A stretch of DNA of 64,000 nt from Tolypocladium sp. Sup5 PDA-1 (Eukaryota > Ascomycota > Sordariomycetes > Hypocreales > Ophiocordycipitaceae). Position 1 is the first letter of the stretch. The number at the start of each line of letters is the position of its first letter. Both the position numbers and the translations under genes were made by a program. The stretch spans positions 806,001 through 870,000 of the forward strand of contig JPHH03000005.1 in NCBI GenBank assembly GCA_000750105.3. Reading direction: 5' to 3'. Positions 1 through 10,258 of the stretch are shown piece by piece. The notes under the pieces were generated by a model. That model saw nothing but the letters and a program-made list of their open reading frames with translations, ran no database searches and was not told the DNA's origin.

Positions 1-56
1 AAGTTGATTGTACTACTATTCCTCTGCGCGTGGACTCTCTCTGCGCATTGCCCGTC

Positions 57-1124
57 ATGACGAAGCTGGTGCTCTCCACGGGGTTCGTTGCCAGTCCCTG
101 CATTCGGCGATGTGCGTCCGTCGGCCTGTCTTAGCTAACTGAGCCGAACCCTTGCAGCAATGTCATGTCCGCCGGCCCGTCGATTATTCGGAAGTCGGGC
201 GGTGCCACCAGGTCCAACCTCGAGCTCGTCAACTCGCTGCGCTACAACTTCACCGCCGCCCGCCAGGACTACGCCGTCCATACGCCCAGGACCAATGGCA
301 ACGTCAACGGCAACGTCAACGGCAACGGCAACGGCAACGGGAACGGGAACGGCTCGAGCAGCCGCTCCGCGACGCCGCCCCAGACGCCCGTCGAGGTATG
401 GACCGAGCGCGACGGCAAGGCGCTGTACATCCCGCGCATCAACTGGCACGCCGCCGGCCTGCGCGACGAGTCGAACCAATACGAGATCACGGTGAAGCTA
501 TTCCTGCTACCCGGCACGCCCGTCGCCGAGCGCGAGCGCTATGCGCGCGAGGCCCTGGTGCTAGTGAGCAAGGAGCTCGGCATCCAGACCATCGACCTGC
601 TCGTCGTCTCCTTCCCCGGCATGTCCTTCGAGGGCAACTGCGAGTGGGAGGCGGACAAGATCAACGCGCAGCAGGGCAACCTGGAGGAGGAGCTCGCGAC
701 GTGGAAGGTGTTTGAGAAGCTGCACCGGCAGGGCATCGCGAAGCGGCTCGGCGTGTCCGAGTTCGGCAGCGAGAAGCTCGGCGCCTTCATCAAGCGGACG
801 ACGGTGCCCCCCGTCGTCGACCAGATCAACCTCCGGGACTGCTGCAACGTCCCACCGCCACTGAAGCAGCTTGCCGAGCAGGAGGGCGTCGAGCTGAACG
901 TGCACGTCGACTGCACGGATATTCTGCCCCGCGGCACGCTGCGAGAGCTGCTCAGCCATGGTCCACGAGGCGCCGGCGTGCTCGCGGACGCTGCCCACAA
1001 CGGAGCTGGGCTGGAGGGCGAGATTGTGCCGCAATGGGTGGTGCGGTACATGGCCTTTGTGCGAGACCGGGGCGTGATCGAGAACAAGGGGTACTTTGCC
1101 GGCGCGGCGCTGCTCGAGGCGTAG
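57..1124 (+). CDS. GCLM: Glutamate-cysteine ligase regulatory (modifier) subunit, GCLM type
   Basis: Regulatory partner of glutamate-cysteine ligase, the first enzyme of glutathione synthesis; an aldo/keto-reductase-like fold that in this family does not act as a reductase. I place a short first exon at 57-82 and an intron at 83-157 (donor GTTCGT, acceptor GCAG), joined to exon 2 at 158-1124. The join gives the start MTKLVLSTGNVMSAGPSIIR, and the STGN segment corresponds to the QTGN segment of animal GCLM. Without that exon the first in-frame ATG is at 165 and nine residues are lost. Family features seen are the DQINLRDCC segment, a NVHVDC strand, and the VPQWVVRYMAFVRDRGVI C-terminal block. 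An Asn-Gly repeat (bases about 296-355) interrupts the N-terminal part and looks species-variable. About 330 residues. Convergent with BUD32. Confidence 0.88.
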
Positions 1125-1304
1125 AAGGGTTTATGTGAAGCATCCTGAGCTTTTGGATACCACGGCGGGAACCCGAGCGGCGCTCGGATATCTTTTTCAC
1201 CCATTTGTCTTTCATATAGCGAGCATCATGACATGCCATTCAGGCTGTTCACGTCATACAACAAGTCTCGGAGAAAACGGGCAGACTGAGTCGAAGGCTT
1301 TGTC

Positions 1305-2096
1305 TTAGCCAATCATGCTTCGTTTTCTACCTCTCATCCTGACATCCTCAAGCCTCTTGAGGACTATTGGAGCATGCTTAAAGGTCCCTCTGTATGCCTC
1401 AAGGACCTCGCTGAACACGCACTCTGCACGTGGGTGTGTGCTCCCAAATGCACGCTCTAGTACGTACAGGTCGACGGCGCGGTCCTCATCCTGGATGCTC
1501 CCGCTGGCGAGACCCAGGTCGATGATGACAATCTCTCCATGCAGTATATGCCCTTCTGGCTGGTTATCCTTGGAGTCGGCGCTCTTCCTTGTCGGGTCCA
1601 GCATCATGTTACTCGTCGTCAAGTCGCCGTGGACAATGCCAATCTTGTGCATCAAGCCCACCGCCGCCCCGATCCGGCGCATAAGCCCCTTGAGAGCCTC
1701 GTCGCTCTCGATGCCCTCCGTCCTATCCCCCAGGCACTCGTTGATGTTGGCCCGGACCGGCGTGCCCTGTATCCATTCCAGCATCAGCCAGCCCGCTCCC
1801 TCGTCGATGGCGTATACATTAGGCACGCGGACGCCGTCCCTGCGGCACTTGGCCAGGATGCGCGCCTCGGACAGGATGCGGTGCTTCGTCAGGCGCTGGT
1901 CAAGGATCGGGTGTCGCCAGGGCTTGGGCGGACGGTACTTCAGCGCGCAAGGGAGGTCGGGCTGCAGATATGTGGTTTTGTAGAGGCGTCCTTCGGCCCC
2001 TTGGGTGATGAGGCATGGAGGGGTCGAGGCGGGGTACTCGAGAATCGGCGGGAGAGGGAACGGCTGCGTCGTTGACGCGGTCGCTGGAGAGGCCAT
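1305..2096 (-). CDS. BUD32: EKC/KEOPS complex atypical protein kinase/ATPase Bud32
   Basis: Small kinase-fold subunit of the EKC/KEOPS complex, which makes the t6A37 modification on ANN-decoding tRNAs. The 263-residue single-exon protein has the family's usual length. Visible motifs are the ITQGAEGRLYKT nucleotide loop near residue 30, ALKYR with the lysine at about 53, the catalytic HGDLTTSN at 156-163, the metal-binding DLGLA at 193-197, and the diagnostic basic tail VRMRGRKRSMIG at the C-terminus. The frame stays open 94 codons upstream to 2378, but that part is low-complexity and unlike Bud32, so the ATG at 2094-2096 is preferred. Divergent from the gene at 3398 and convergent with the GCLM gene. 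Confidence 0.95.
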   Translation of the reverse strand: MASPATASTTQPFPLPPILEYPASTPPCLITQGAEGRLYKTTYLQPDLPCALKYRPPKPWRHPILDQRLTKHRILSEARILAKCRRDGVRVPNVYAIDEGAGWLMLEWIQGTPVRANINECLGDRTEGIESDEALKGLMRRIGAAVGLMHKIGIVHGDLTTSNMMLDPTRKSADSKDNQPEGHILHGEIVIIDLGLASGSIQDEDRAVDLYVLERAFGSTHPRAECVFSEVLEAYRGTFKHAPIVLKRLEDVRMRGRKRSMIG

Positions 2097-3397
2097 AGTC
2101 GCGACTGGCCGGTGGTGAAGCGGCGAGCGATTCCGAGAGGACTGAGGCTGTCTGTGGTGCGCGAAGATGTCGGAAAGTTGGCAAGAGTTTGGGGCAAAGA
2201 TGGGCTGGAGGGATGGAGTTGCACGAAGGTGCGGTGCCTGCAGACACTGTGTGGCTTCGGCGGCGGGAGCTAGAGCCAGCGCGTGCCACACGCAGACACA
2301 TCTCTGAAGGCTGGGCCCAAAAGAAGGTGAACATCTAAATGTACCAGGACCAGGGTTGTACAGTGCTGTACATTGCACTTCGCACTATATTTCTGGGCTC
2401 GCTGGCGCTCACCTTGATTGCTAGAGTCCGCTGTAACTCTCCATTGCTACTTAAGGTAAGGTATGTAGGTATATGTCCATAGGTACCTTAGGTATTGCTA
2501 CGAATATAGCCACAAACTTAAGGTAATATCGCCCGTATACTTCGTAGAGCCCAGGCACTAATAGCGCCATGCATATAATAGCTAAAGTCGTATTACTCCG
2601 TACTTCGCGATTGAATTCAAGTCGTTGATCATGTAAGTCCGGAAGCGTACCTAGCGATTGTTCGTGCGGGCTACCTCGGTAGGGATATTAGTACGTCGGG
2701 CTCGCACGGTAACAGGGACGGTAGTACATCCTGATGTTCAATTTCTTTTGGGCCCAACCTTCGTAGCCCAGAGGGCTCGAGTCAGAAGCCACCCGCTGAG
2801 ACCAGCTGCTGCCGAACTCAACCACCACAACTTCGGGCATCCAGACCTGCCAGTGACGAGTTTGATGCTTCAACCACATGCGATCGATTTCCTCAACCAC
2901 CGGCGAGCCGAGCCACGTCCCAGAGGCGCCGCGGTGCCATTAAAGTTCCATGGCCTCCGTCGGAGACGCCGGCTCCCCCATTACTAGTTGTTAGTTGTTC
3001 ATGTACTTCGTAGGCGCCATGTGACCAGCCCGCCTTGGTTGGCTTCTGCAGTACTGTTCCTGCAGGGGCGTACAGGGATGCATGGTGGCTGGTAGACGTC
3101 GCGGCATCACCGCCGGCCCATCCAGATGCACAAGCTCAGCCCACACAGTCGGTCGAAGCCCGGCGAATGCGCTTGTACTGGTCAGTGGCGGCCCAATGGC
3201 GCGGTTGAGCGGTCCTCCTCTCCTCGACCAACCTTCGTCACCACTCGCCGCCTCGTGCGCTCCCGCTCTCTCCTCTCTCGAGTCTCGCATCCGTGCCGCT
3301 CAACGCTCCAGTCCCAGCCTCTCCGTGTCCCCCAGACAATGACACGCAACGCCTGCGAAGCCAACACTGCCTGCGCTCCATCGACCCCCGCTTCATC
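2097..3397. other. Divergent intergenic region, BUD32 / membrane protein gene
   Basis: This stretch holds the promoters of two divergent genes. No open frame here resembles a protein I know. The segment 2445-2530 is relatively AT-rich and carries several copies of TAAGGTA or its complement TACCTTA, a word that often clusters in ascomycete intergenic DNA. Two near-copies of GTACTTCGTAC occur at about 2540 and 3002. Pyrimidine-rich sequence precedes the start codon at 3398. Confidence 0.6.
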
Positions 3398-4120
3398 ATG
3401 GCCGAGTCCGGCTGGCTGCAATGGACCATCATCCTCGTGCTGACCGCCCTTTTTCTGTCCTTTGCCGTCATCGCGCAGATCGTGGCCGCCTACTCGGCGG
3501 CGTACATGGCCGCGCCCCAGGAGGTGGCCACCTTCATCGACACTGTCGACTTCTCCATCCAGGAGAATGAGAGCTACGACCGCGACGTCGCCAAGGTCCA
3601 GCGCCTGGAGGACAAGATCCGCCTGGGACGGCTGCTACGGGAGATCCAGAAGGGCGGCGACGACTTGCGCGAGGAGCTCAACGGCTTGCTGATTGCCGAG
3701 GGCGCCACCGCGTTGCGGACGAGCACGAGGCTGCTCTGGGCCTCGAAGCGCACGGGGCTCGAGGACAGGGTGCGGAGGCTGGACCTGTTGAGGATGCGAT
3801 TCCTCGTCGTGTACATGGGCATCATCACGTCCATTGCCGACAAGCAGCCACCGCCGGCGCCTCCGTTGCCAAGGGACCCGGAGAAGATATCTGCCTTTAT
3901 GGTTCCCATGAAACCTAAGCTGCACAAGTCACTCACCGACAGCATCGTTAAGCGCCCGCCACTGCGACGACTGACGACCCAGGCTATTGGCCACCACGAA
4001 AATGTTACGACACCGCATAGGAAAGGTTGGGCCGGCGTGGTCCAAGAGCTGCAGACGTCACCGCGGATGCACCAGCGCCATGCCTCGATAGAACAAGCCA
4101 TGGCTAGGACGCCTCCCTGA
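3398..4120 (+). CDS. Hypothetical membrane-anchored protein
   Basis: I do not recognise the family. From the ATG at 3398 (MAESGWLQWT) the protein has 240 residues. Residues about 8-34 form one strongly hydrophobic segment (ILVLTALFLSFAVIAQIVAA), probably a signal anchor or single transmembrane span. Residues about 45-110 are charged and helical, with many Leu, Arg and Glu, and may form a coiled coil. A second, weaker hydrophobic patch (FLVVYMGIITSIA) follows near residue 140. The C-terminal third is basic and rich in Pro and His. The frame is open upstream to 3293, but the extra residues are Pro/Ser-rich and lie in what looks like leader sequence. Codon choice favours G/C at third positions, which supports a real gene. 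Confidence 0.65.
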   Translation: MAESGWLQWTIILVLTALFLSFAVIAQIVAAYSAAYMAAPQEVATFIDTVDFSIQENESYDRDVAKVQRLEDKIRLGRLLREIQKGGDDLREELNGLLIAEGATALRTSTRLLWASKRTGLEDRVRRLDLLRMRFLVVYMGIITSIADKQPPPAPPLPRDPEKISAFMVPMKPKLHKSLTDSIVKRPPLRRLTTQAIGHHENVTTPHRKGWAGVVQELQTSPRMHQRHASIEQAMARTPP

Positions 4121-4553
4121 TGTCAAGCATATGATTGCGAGGGCGACACCTGGCGAAGTGACTTCAAATCATTCCCTACGCGACGAACACGCCTAGCGCG
4201 GCGTATTGGAACACCCGCATCAAGAGCATGGATTGACAGCATTGCCATACGAACAGGATCATGGACGACTGTTATGAGATTATGGAGAGCAGGTGTTTAC
4301 GAAGCATGACTGTATCACGACGAGCGTTGCATTACGAGAGTTCCCCGGAGTTACAGGTCACTTCACTTAGATACGAATACCCCATTTCGCTTCAGAAGAC
4401 GTAGACGCTGTCACTTTTTTATTTCTTTACCCCCTTCTATTACACCAACCCCTTTCCCCCTTCGAATTGCCTCTCCGCTTCCCATCACATACCCAATTCT
4501 ATTCTCCTCAGCAACCAACAGGCGGGCCAGGATGGGCCGAGAGAGATTATGCG
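4121..4553. other. Convergent intergenic region
   Basis: 3' ends of the membrane protein gene and the AhpD-like gene meet here. A T-rich run near 4414-4430 and pyrimidine-rich sequence to about 4500 are the only notable features. I see no gene. Confidence 0.6.
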
Positions 4554-5259
4554 TTAATGAGCAGACACTTTGTCGGGACCAGTTCCGTTCCTCTCCCCGA
4601 CTGTACGAGTCATTAGAGATAGTTAGAGAGACGGAATGAGAACTACAGGTTTTGACCTACCGTCTAGTGCCACCAAGAAGCGGCTTACACAGTTGTAAGT
4701 GGCAATCTGCGGAGCGGAACTGTTCAGGGCCACCGTTCAGGGCGAATGTCTAATAGCGTTGCGCACTCACCGTTGCCGTAATCTCGACGACCTCTTGGAC
4801 ATTGAACAGGCCCTTGACCAGCGCAAACGTCTCGTCCTTGACTTGCACATTTCGCGTCATCTCATCCGTGTACAGCAGCACCGCCCACAGCTTCTCACTC
4901 AGCTCCTGCGGCCTGTCGGTCCCGCCGAGCGCCCCCTCCGTCTTGACAACCTCAAGGGCCGCCTGGGACACGCCTGCCTGGGCGGCGAGCGGTGCGTGGT
5001 GCTTCCACTCGTACCAGGCCTTGTTGCAGACAGCGACGCGGGAGATGGCGATCTCGCGGACGTCGGCGCCTAGGGATGTCTTGGTGCGGACGGCCCCTAG
5101 GAAGGTGTTCCAGCCGTCGGCGACAGGGGGCGAGTGCAGGAGGGCGAGGTCAAGGGACTGCAGGGGCCGGGGGGCGCGGCGGGCCTCGATGCGGGAGACG
5201 ATGGCGGCGTCTTCGGGGGTGGAGGTTTGGGGTGGGTTGGGGACGTATGGGAGTCTCAT
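4554..5259 (-). CDS. Carboxymuconolactone decarboxylase / AhpD-like protein
   Basis: Member of the CMD/AhpD-like fold, a group that includes decarboxylases and alkylhydroperoxidase-like proteins; the substrate cannot be read from sequence. Three exons on the minus strand: 5259-4771, 4706-4661 and 4600-4554, with introns of 64 bases (GTGAGT..CGCAG) and 60 bases (GTAGGT..TACAG, branch CTAAC). Together they encode 193 residues. The exon joins restore the family's ending, EITATIATYNCVSRFLVALD then VGERNG, which supports both introns. The core at about residues 50-115 has the DVREIAISRVAVCNKAWYEW helix followed by KHHAPLA. That gives a Cys, then Glu and His, rather than the CxxC pair of true AhpD, so peroxidase activity of the AhpD type is not expected. 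Confidence 0.87.
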
Positions 5260-6177
5260 GGCGGCGCTGGTTGGATGAAGCTATGTCGATTGGATATGCG
5301 GTTGGATCGAGGAGGTGAAGATGATATGTAGGAGCTGTGATATGAGATGTTAGGTTAAGGATTTATCCAAGGTCGAGTTACGTGTAAGTCGTGCCCCACG
5401 GTCGGGAATCTTCGACCCGGATGGTAGCCGGGGCGCGGGGTCGGATGGCTCCACTGCTGAGGCCCGGCTGTCCATCGGCGCCGAATACCGGCGAGGTGAG
5501 TCTGCGGGAAGCAAATTGCCGTGCTTGGCTTCACGATGGAGCTGAGTTGACGGTAAATTTACTGTTGCTCAACATCTATTCTGAGCCTGTTTCTAGGTGG
5601 CCTTGGCTCGGGTGGACGAAGTACAGTACAGCGGTGCAAGCGTCATGGCAACAGGATAGACTTCAACAGCAAAGGGACGAAGGATTGCTTAGGTCGCAGG
5701 ATGAACAACGTGGCAAATGCTCGTCGTTGTTTGGCGCTGAGTTGAACAGCTGTCGGCTGCACAACAACGCCAGCACTCGACACCTCGGGGACTCCTCCGT
5801 CCTGCATGACACACCGTGAATCTGCCAACCCGTCTCCTTCATGCGCAGTCACGACAGATTGGCCAAAGCCCATGTGAGGATACGGGTACTCTCTATTCAT
5901 AATCCAACCAAATAGTTCGACCTCACTCGCGTATTTTATTTCGTTGTGTTTGGTTACACCGTCTGCCAGTCGATCCTGAAATCGAAGCCGCCGTTGGTGT
6001 CTGCCAAGCTCGACGATCACTGAGGCTGGATGGACGCGTTGACGCGTGTCACGTGACCTGCTCCCGCAAGCTCGCCCATTTACGCGACGACACTTTTCTC
6101 GCGTCGCTGCGACAACCTCAACCACCCATCTCCCTTGTCGGACTTCTCGCCCCCAGCCGTCGCGCGCAGCAGTCACG
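5260..6177. other. Divergent promoter region, AhpD-like gene / SPT16
   Basis: Start codons of two divergent genes lie 918 bases apart. A 344-codon minus-strand open frame (5643-6677) crosses into the coding and intron sequence of SPT16; it has no protein-like features and is taken as antisense noise. CACGTGAC occurs at 6050-6057 upstream of SPT16, a possible bHLH site. Confidence 0.55.
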
Positions 6178-9100
6178 ATGGCGGAGATCAAGATCGACAG
6201 CAAGCTCTTCCAGGAGCGCATCTCGCACTTTGCGACTGCGTGGAAGAATGACCTGCGATCCAAGGATGGCCTGTTCGGGGGAGCTGCCTCCATCGTCGTC
6301 ATGATGGGCAAGGTGGAGGAAGTCCCCGAGTTCCACAAGAACAACGCGATGCACGTGAGTTGATTACCTTGCCTGCGCACTCGCCGTGCGGCGATGAGGA
6401 TGAGGATGCTAATGGAATCTCGCAGTTTTGGCTCCTCGGATACGAGTTCCCGACGACGCTGATGCTCTTCACGGTCGAAACCCTGTACATTCTCACCACG
6501 CAGAAGAAAGGTACGGCGATCGACTTGCGAAGAACTTGATTCACGCGCAGCTAACAATCCTTCAGCAAAGCATCTCGACCAACTCAAGGGCGGCCGGTTC
6601 CCCATCGAAGTCCTTGTCCGAGGCAAGGACGCAGCCGAGAACGAGAAGCTGTTTGTCAGCATTGCCGACAAGATCAAGGCAGCCGGGGTAAGTGACGCGG
6701 CAATTCCGTGGATGCGCAGCTGCTGACGACTTTTCTTCTCGCGTGCAGGAGAAAGTCGGTACCATCACCAAGGACACATCCAAAGGTCCGTTCGTCGAGG
6801 AATGGAAAAAGGTCTTCGCCAACCAATGCAAGGGCGTCGAGGAAGTCGACATTTCTGCTGCCCTTTCGACCCATGCGTTTGCCGTCAAGGATGAAAACGA
6901 GCTTCGAGCGATGCGAACCGCGTCCAAGGCCTGCGTAGCCCTCATGACGCCATACTTCCTCGACGAAATGTCCAATATCCTAGATGCCGAGAAGAAGGTT
7001 ACCCATTCGGCGCTCGCCGAGAGAGTCGACAAGAAGCTCGACGACAACAAATTCTGGAAGACGGTTGAGCTCCCCGGCAAGGGCAAACTGCCCGCCGACT
7101 TTGACGCGGCTCAGCTCGACTGGATCCTCGGACCAGCAATACAGAGTGGTGGCAAGTACGATCTTCGATTTGCCGGCGATCCGAACAATGACAATCTGCA
7201 CGCGGGCATCATCATCGCTGCGCTGGGACTCCGATACAAGTCGTACTGTTCCACAATCGCCCGTACATACTTGGTGGACCCCAACAAATCCCAGGAGAGC
7301 AACTACAAGCTCCTGTACATGATCCACAACACCATCATCAAGGAGATTCGAGACGGCATGGCAGCCAAGGATGTGTATGCCAAGGCAATGGGCATCATCA
7401 AGAGCAAGAAGCCGGAGATGGAGAAGCACTTCCTAAAAAATGTCGGCTGGGGAATCGGCCTGGAGAACCGGGATCCTACCCTCGTTCTCAATGCCAAGAA
7501 CTCGCGAATGCTGAAGGACGGAATGACGCTCATCATCCACACCGGCTTCCAGGACCTTGAGAACCCACAGCCTCAAGACAAGAGCAGCAAGGTTTACTCA
7601 CTTGTCCTCACCGACACGATCCGAGTCACTACCACCGAACCCGTGGTCTTCACTGCCGAGGCGCCCACGAGCGCCGATGCCAACTCGTTCTTCTTCAAGG
7701 ATGACGAGGAAGCGCATCCAACCCCCAAGAAGGAGAAGAAGGACTCCAGAGTTGGTGCTGTCGCTACCAAGAACATCACAAACACCAGGCTTCGATCAGA
7801 GCGAACCGCGCAAGTTGACGACGATGCCGACAGCAAGCGACGGGAACATCAAAAGGAGCTGGCTTCGAAGAAGCAGAAGGAGGGCCTCGCCAGATTCGCC
7901 GAGTCTACCAGCGGGCAGAACGGAGCCGAGGTCAAGAAGTTCAAGAAGTTTGAATCTTACAAGAGAGACGACCAGTTCCCCTTGAGAATCAAGAACCTTG
8001 AGATTGTGGTGGACTCGAAGAACAATACTGTTGTCCTCCCCATCATGGGACGTCCAGTGCCGTTCCACATCAGCACCATCAAAAACGCCAGCAAGAGCGA
8101 CGAGAACGATTTCGCGTTCCTGCGAATCAACTTTCTCTCCCCAGGCCAGGGCGTTGGCAGAAAGGATGATCAGCCGTTCGAGGATGCGTCTGCTCACTTC
8201 GTGCGAAGCCTTACCTTCCGAGCGGCGGATGGTGACAGATATAGCGAGATAGCTACCCAAATCTCGAACATGAAGCGCGATGCGGCCAAGCGAGAGCAGG
8301 AGAAGAAGGACATGGAGGACGTGGTGGAGCAGGACAAACTCATGGAGATTCGCAGTAAGTTTCTGCCACCCGGTTCCGGGGTGCGGACAAGAACTAAACA
8401 TCCAACAGACCGACGCCCGGCCGTCTTGGACAACGTCTACATTCGACCAGCAATGGAAGGCAAGCGTGTTCCCGGCAAGGTCGAGATCCACCAGAATGGT
8501 ATCCGATACCAGTCTCCGCTTAACGCCCAGCACCGTGTCGACATCCTGTTCTCCAACGTCCGCCATCTCTTCTTCCAGCCCTGCCAGCACGAGTTGATTG
8601 TCATCATCCATATCCACCTGAAGGACCCCATTATTGTAGGCAACAAGAAGAAGACCAAGGATGTGCAGTTTTACCGCGAAGCGACCGACATTCAGTTTGA
8701 CGAAACTGGCAACCGGAAGCGCAAATATCGCTATGGTGATGAGGATGAGTTTGAGGCTGAGCAGGAGGAGCGACGGCGGCGGACGGAGCTCGACCGACTC
8801 TTCCAGGGCTTCGCTCAGAAGATTGCTGAGGCTGGCCGCAACGAGGGTATCGAGGTCGACATGCCAATCCGAGATCTGGGCTTCCACGGCGTGCCATTCC
8901 GCAGCAACGTCTTTGTCCAGCCCACGACCGACTGTCTCATCCAGGTCGTGGAGCCCCCCTTTATGGTCCTCACCATTGATGACATCGAGGTTGCCCATCT
9001 GGAGCGTGTGCAGTTTGGCCTGAAGAACTTTGATATGGTCTTCGTCTTCAAGGACTTTACCAGGGCACCCTACCACATCAACACCATCCCCGTCGAGTTC

Positions 9101-9523
9101 CTGGACCAGGTCAAGGACTTCCTCGACTCGTCCGACATTGCCTACACGGAAGGACCCCTTAACCTCAACTGGCCCACCATCATGAAGACTGTCACCGCCG
9201 ACACGCACCAGTTCTTCGTCGACGGCGGCTGGTCCTTCCTGCAGGCCGACTCGGACGAGTCTGGCGGCGAGGACGAGTCCCAGGAGGAGTCGGCGTTTGA
9301 GATCGACGACGACGAGATGGACGAGGTGAGCGAGTCGAGTGAGGAGGGCTCCGACTTTGGCAGCAACGCCAGCGATGACGACGAAGATGACGACGCCGAG
9401 CTGGAGAGCGATGAGGAGGGCGAGGACTGGGACGAGCTCGAGAAAAAGGCCAAGAAGCGGGATCGCGAGACCGCGCACGAGGAAGAAGACCGCGGCAGCA
9501 AGAAGAAGCAGCGGAAGCGCTGA
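6178..9523 (+). CDS. SPT16: FACT complex histone chaperone subunit Spt16
   Basis: Large subunit of FACT, which loosens and rebuilds nucleosomes during transcription and replication. Five exons: 6178-6354, 6426-6510, 6566-6687, 6749-8354 and 8409-9523, giving 1034 residues, the usual fungal length. Order seen: an N-terminal pita-bread peptidase-like domain (MAEIKIDSKLFQERISHFAT onward to about residue 450), the dimerisation and middle domains with NRRPAVLDNVYIRPAMEGKR, then a Glu/Asp-rich tail followed by a basic end (KKKQRKR). The last intron (8355-8408, 54 bases, GTAAGT..ACAG) is a multiple of three with no stop, so the frame reads straight through; splicing it out restores EIRNRRPAVLDN. The acidic tail from about 9240 to 9430 is characteristic of the family. 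Confidence 0.96.
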
Positions 9524-10258
9524 GATGTGTGATGACTAGCCGAGGTTGATGAAAATGGGGGCGGGTAGGGATAGTGCGCAAGCCAGGGTGTGCGGATATT
9601 AATTGTACTACATATTGAGATAGGGTTATTTGGTCATCAATGGACAAAATTGGGTCAGACAGAGTAGTGTTCACGGCTGTGTGATAACGAGATGCCGTTC
9701 TCTATAGCAAACTGCCTCGAGCAAGTCACTGCTCAACAAGATACAACCCAGAACCCCCAAACTCCGTTCCTTGGAATACTATCAAAGCAGCGCACGAGAC
9801 ATGATACGCAGCGGAACCCAAATACAAAAAGTCAACTATTGCCCCCCCCCCCCCAATGTCCTGCCCTGTTTTGTTCTCTCGTTATATCGTATTAGGGCCG
9901 CGGACAACCAACGAGCCATCACCACCTCCGTGAGGAGCTCTGCGGTCCACACCATCTCGTGGAAAATGTGTAGCCAAAAGTCCACCAAACGGAGCCTGCC
10001 GCCCAACAATCACACTCCAAACGAGCCCGAGGCGAATCGTACAAGCCATGAAAGGCACGGCGCGCACTTTTTCCATCCCAGCTACCAGCGTAGCATCTGG
10101 TCACTGCCCTACTTTGATCGCCTCAGTCGGCCCTCGATCCGCCGGGAGAGCTTGGCGGTGCGAGGAGACAGCGAAGGCGACGCAATGCAGGGAGCTGCAG
10201 TGTCGGTACTACTGGCGATGCTGGGCAAGGTGGTGCCGCGGGAGCCGTCGCGAGCCAT
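9524..10258. other. Convergent intergenic region with a C13 run
   Basis: 3' flanks of SPT16 and CDC50. A run of 13 C lies at 9842-9854. Short open frames here are not protein-like. I see no RNA gene. Confidence 0.6.

Noticed and set aside
5643..6677. 344-codon minus-strand open frame upstream of and across SPT16
   Set aside because: It runs antisense through SPT16 exons and introns, shows no domain and no splice logic, and its codon use is irregular.
7796..9478. 560-codon minus-strand open frame
   Set aside because: Exact antisense shadow of the SPT16 main exons; Leu/Val-rich composition arises from complementing the acidic coding sequence.
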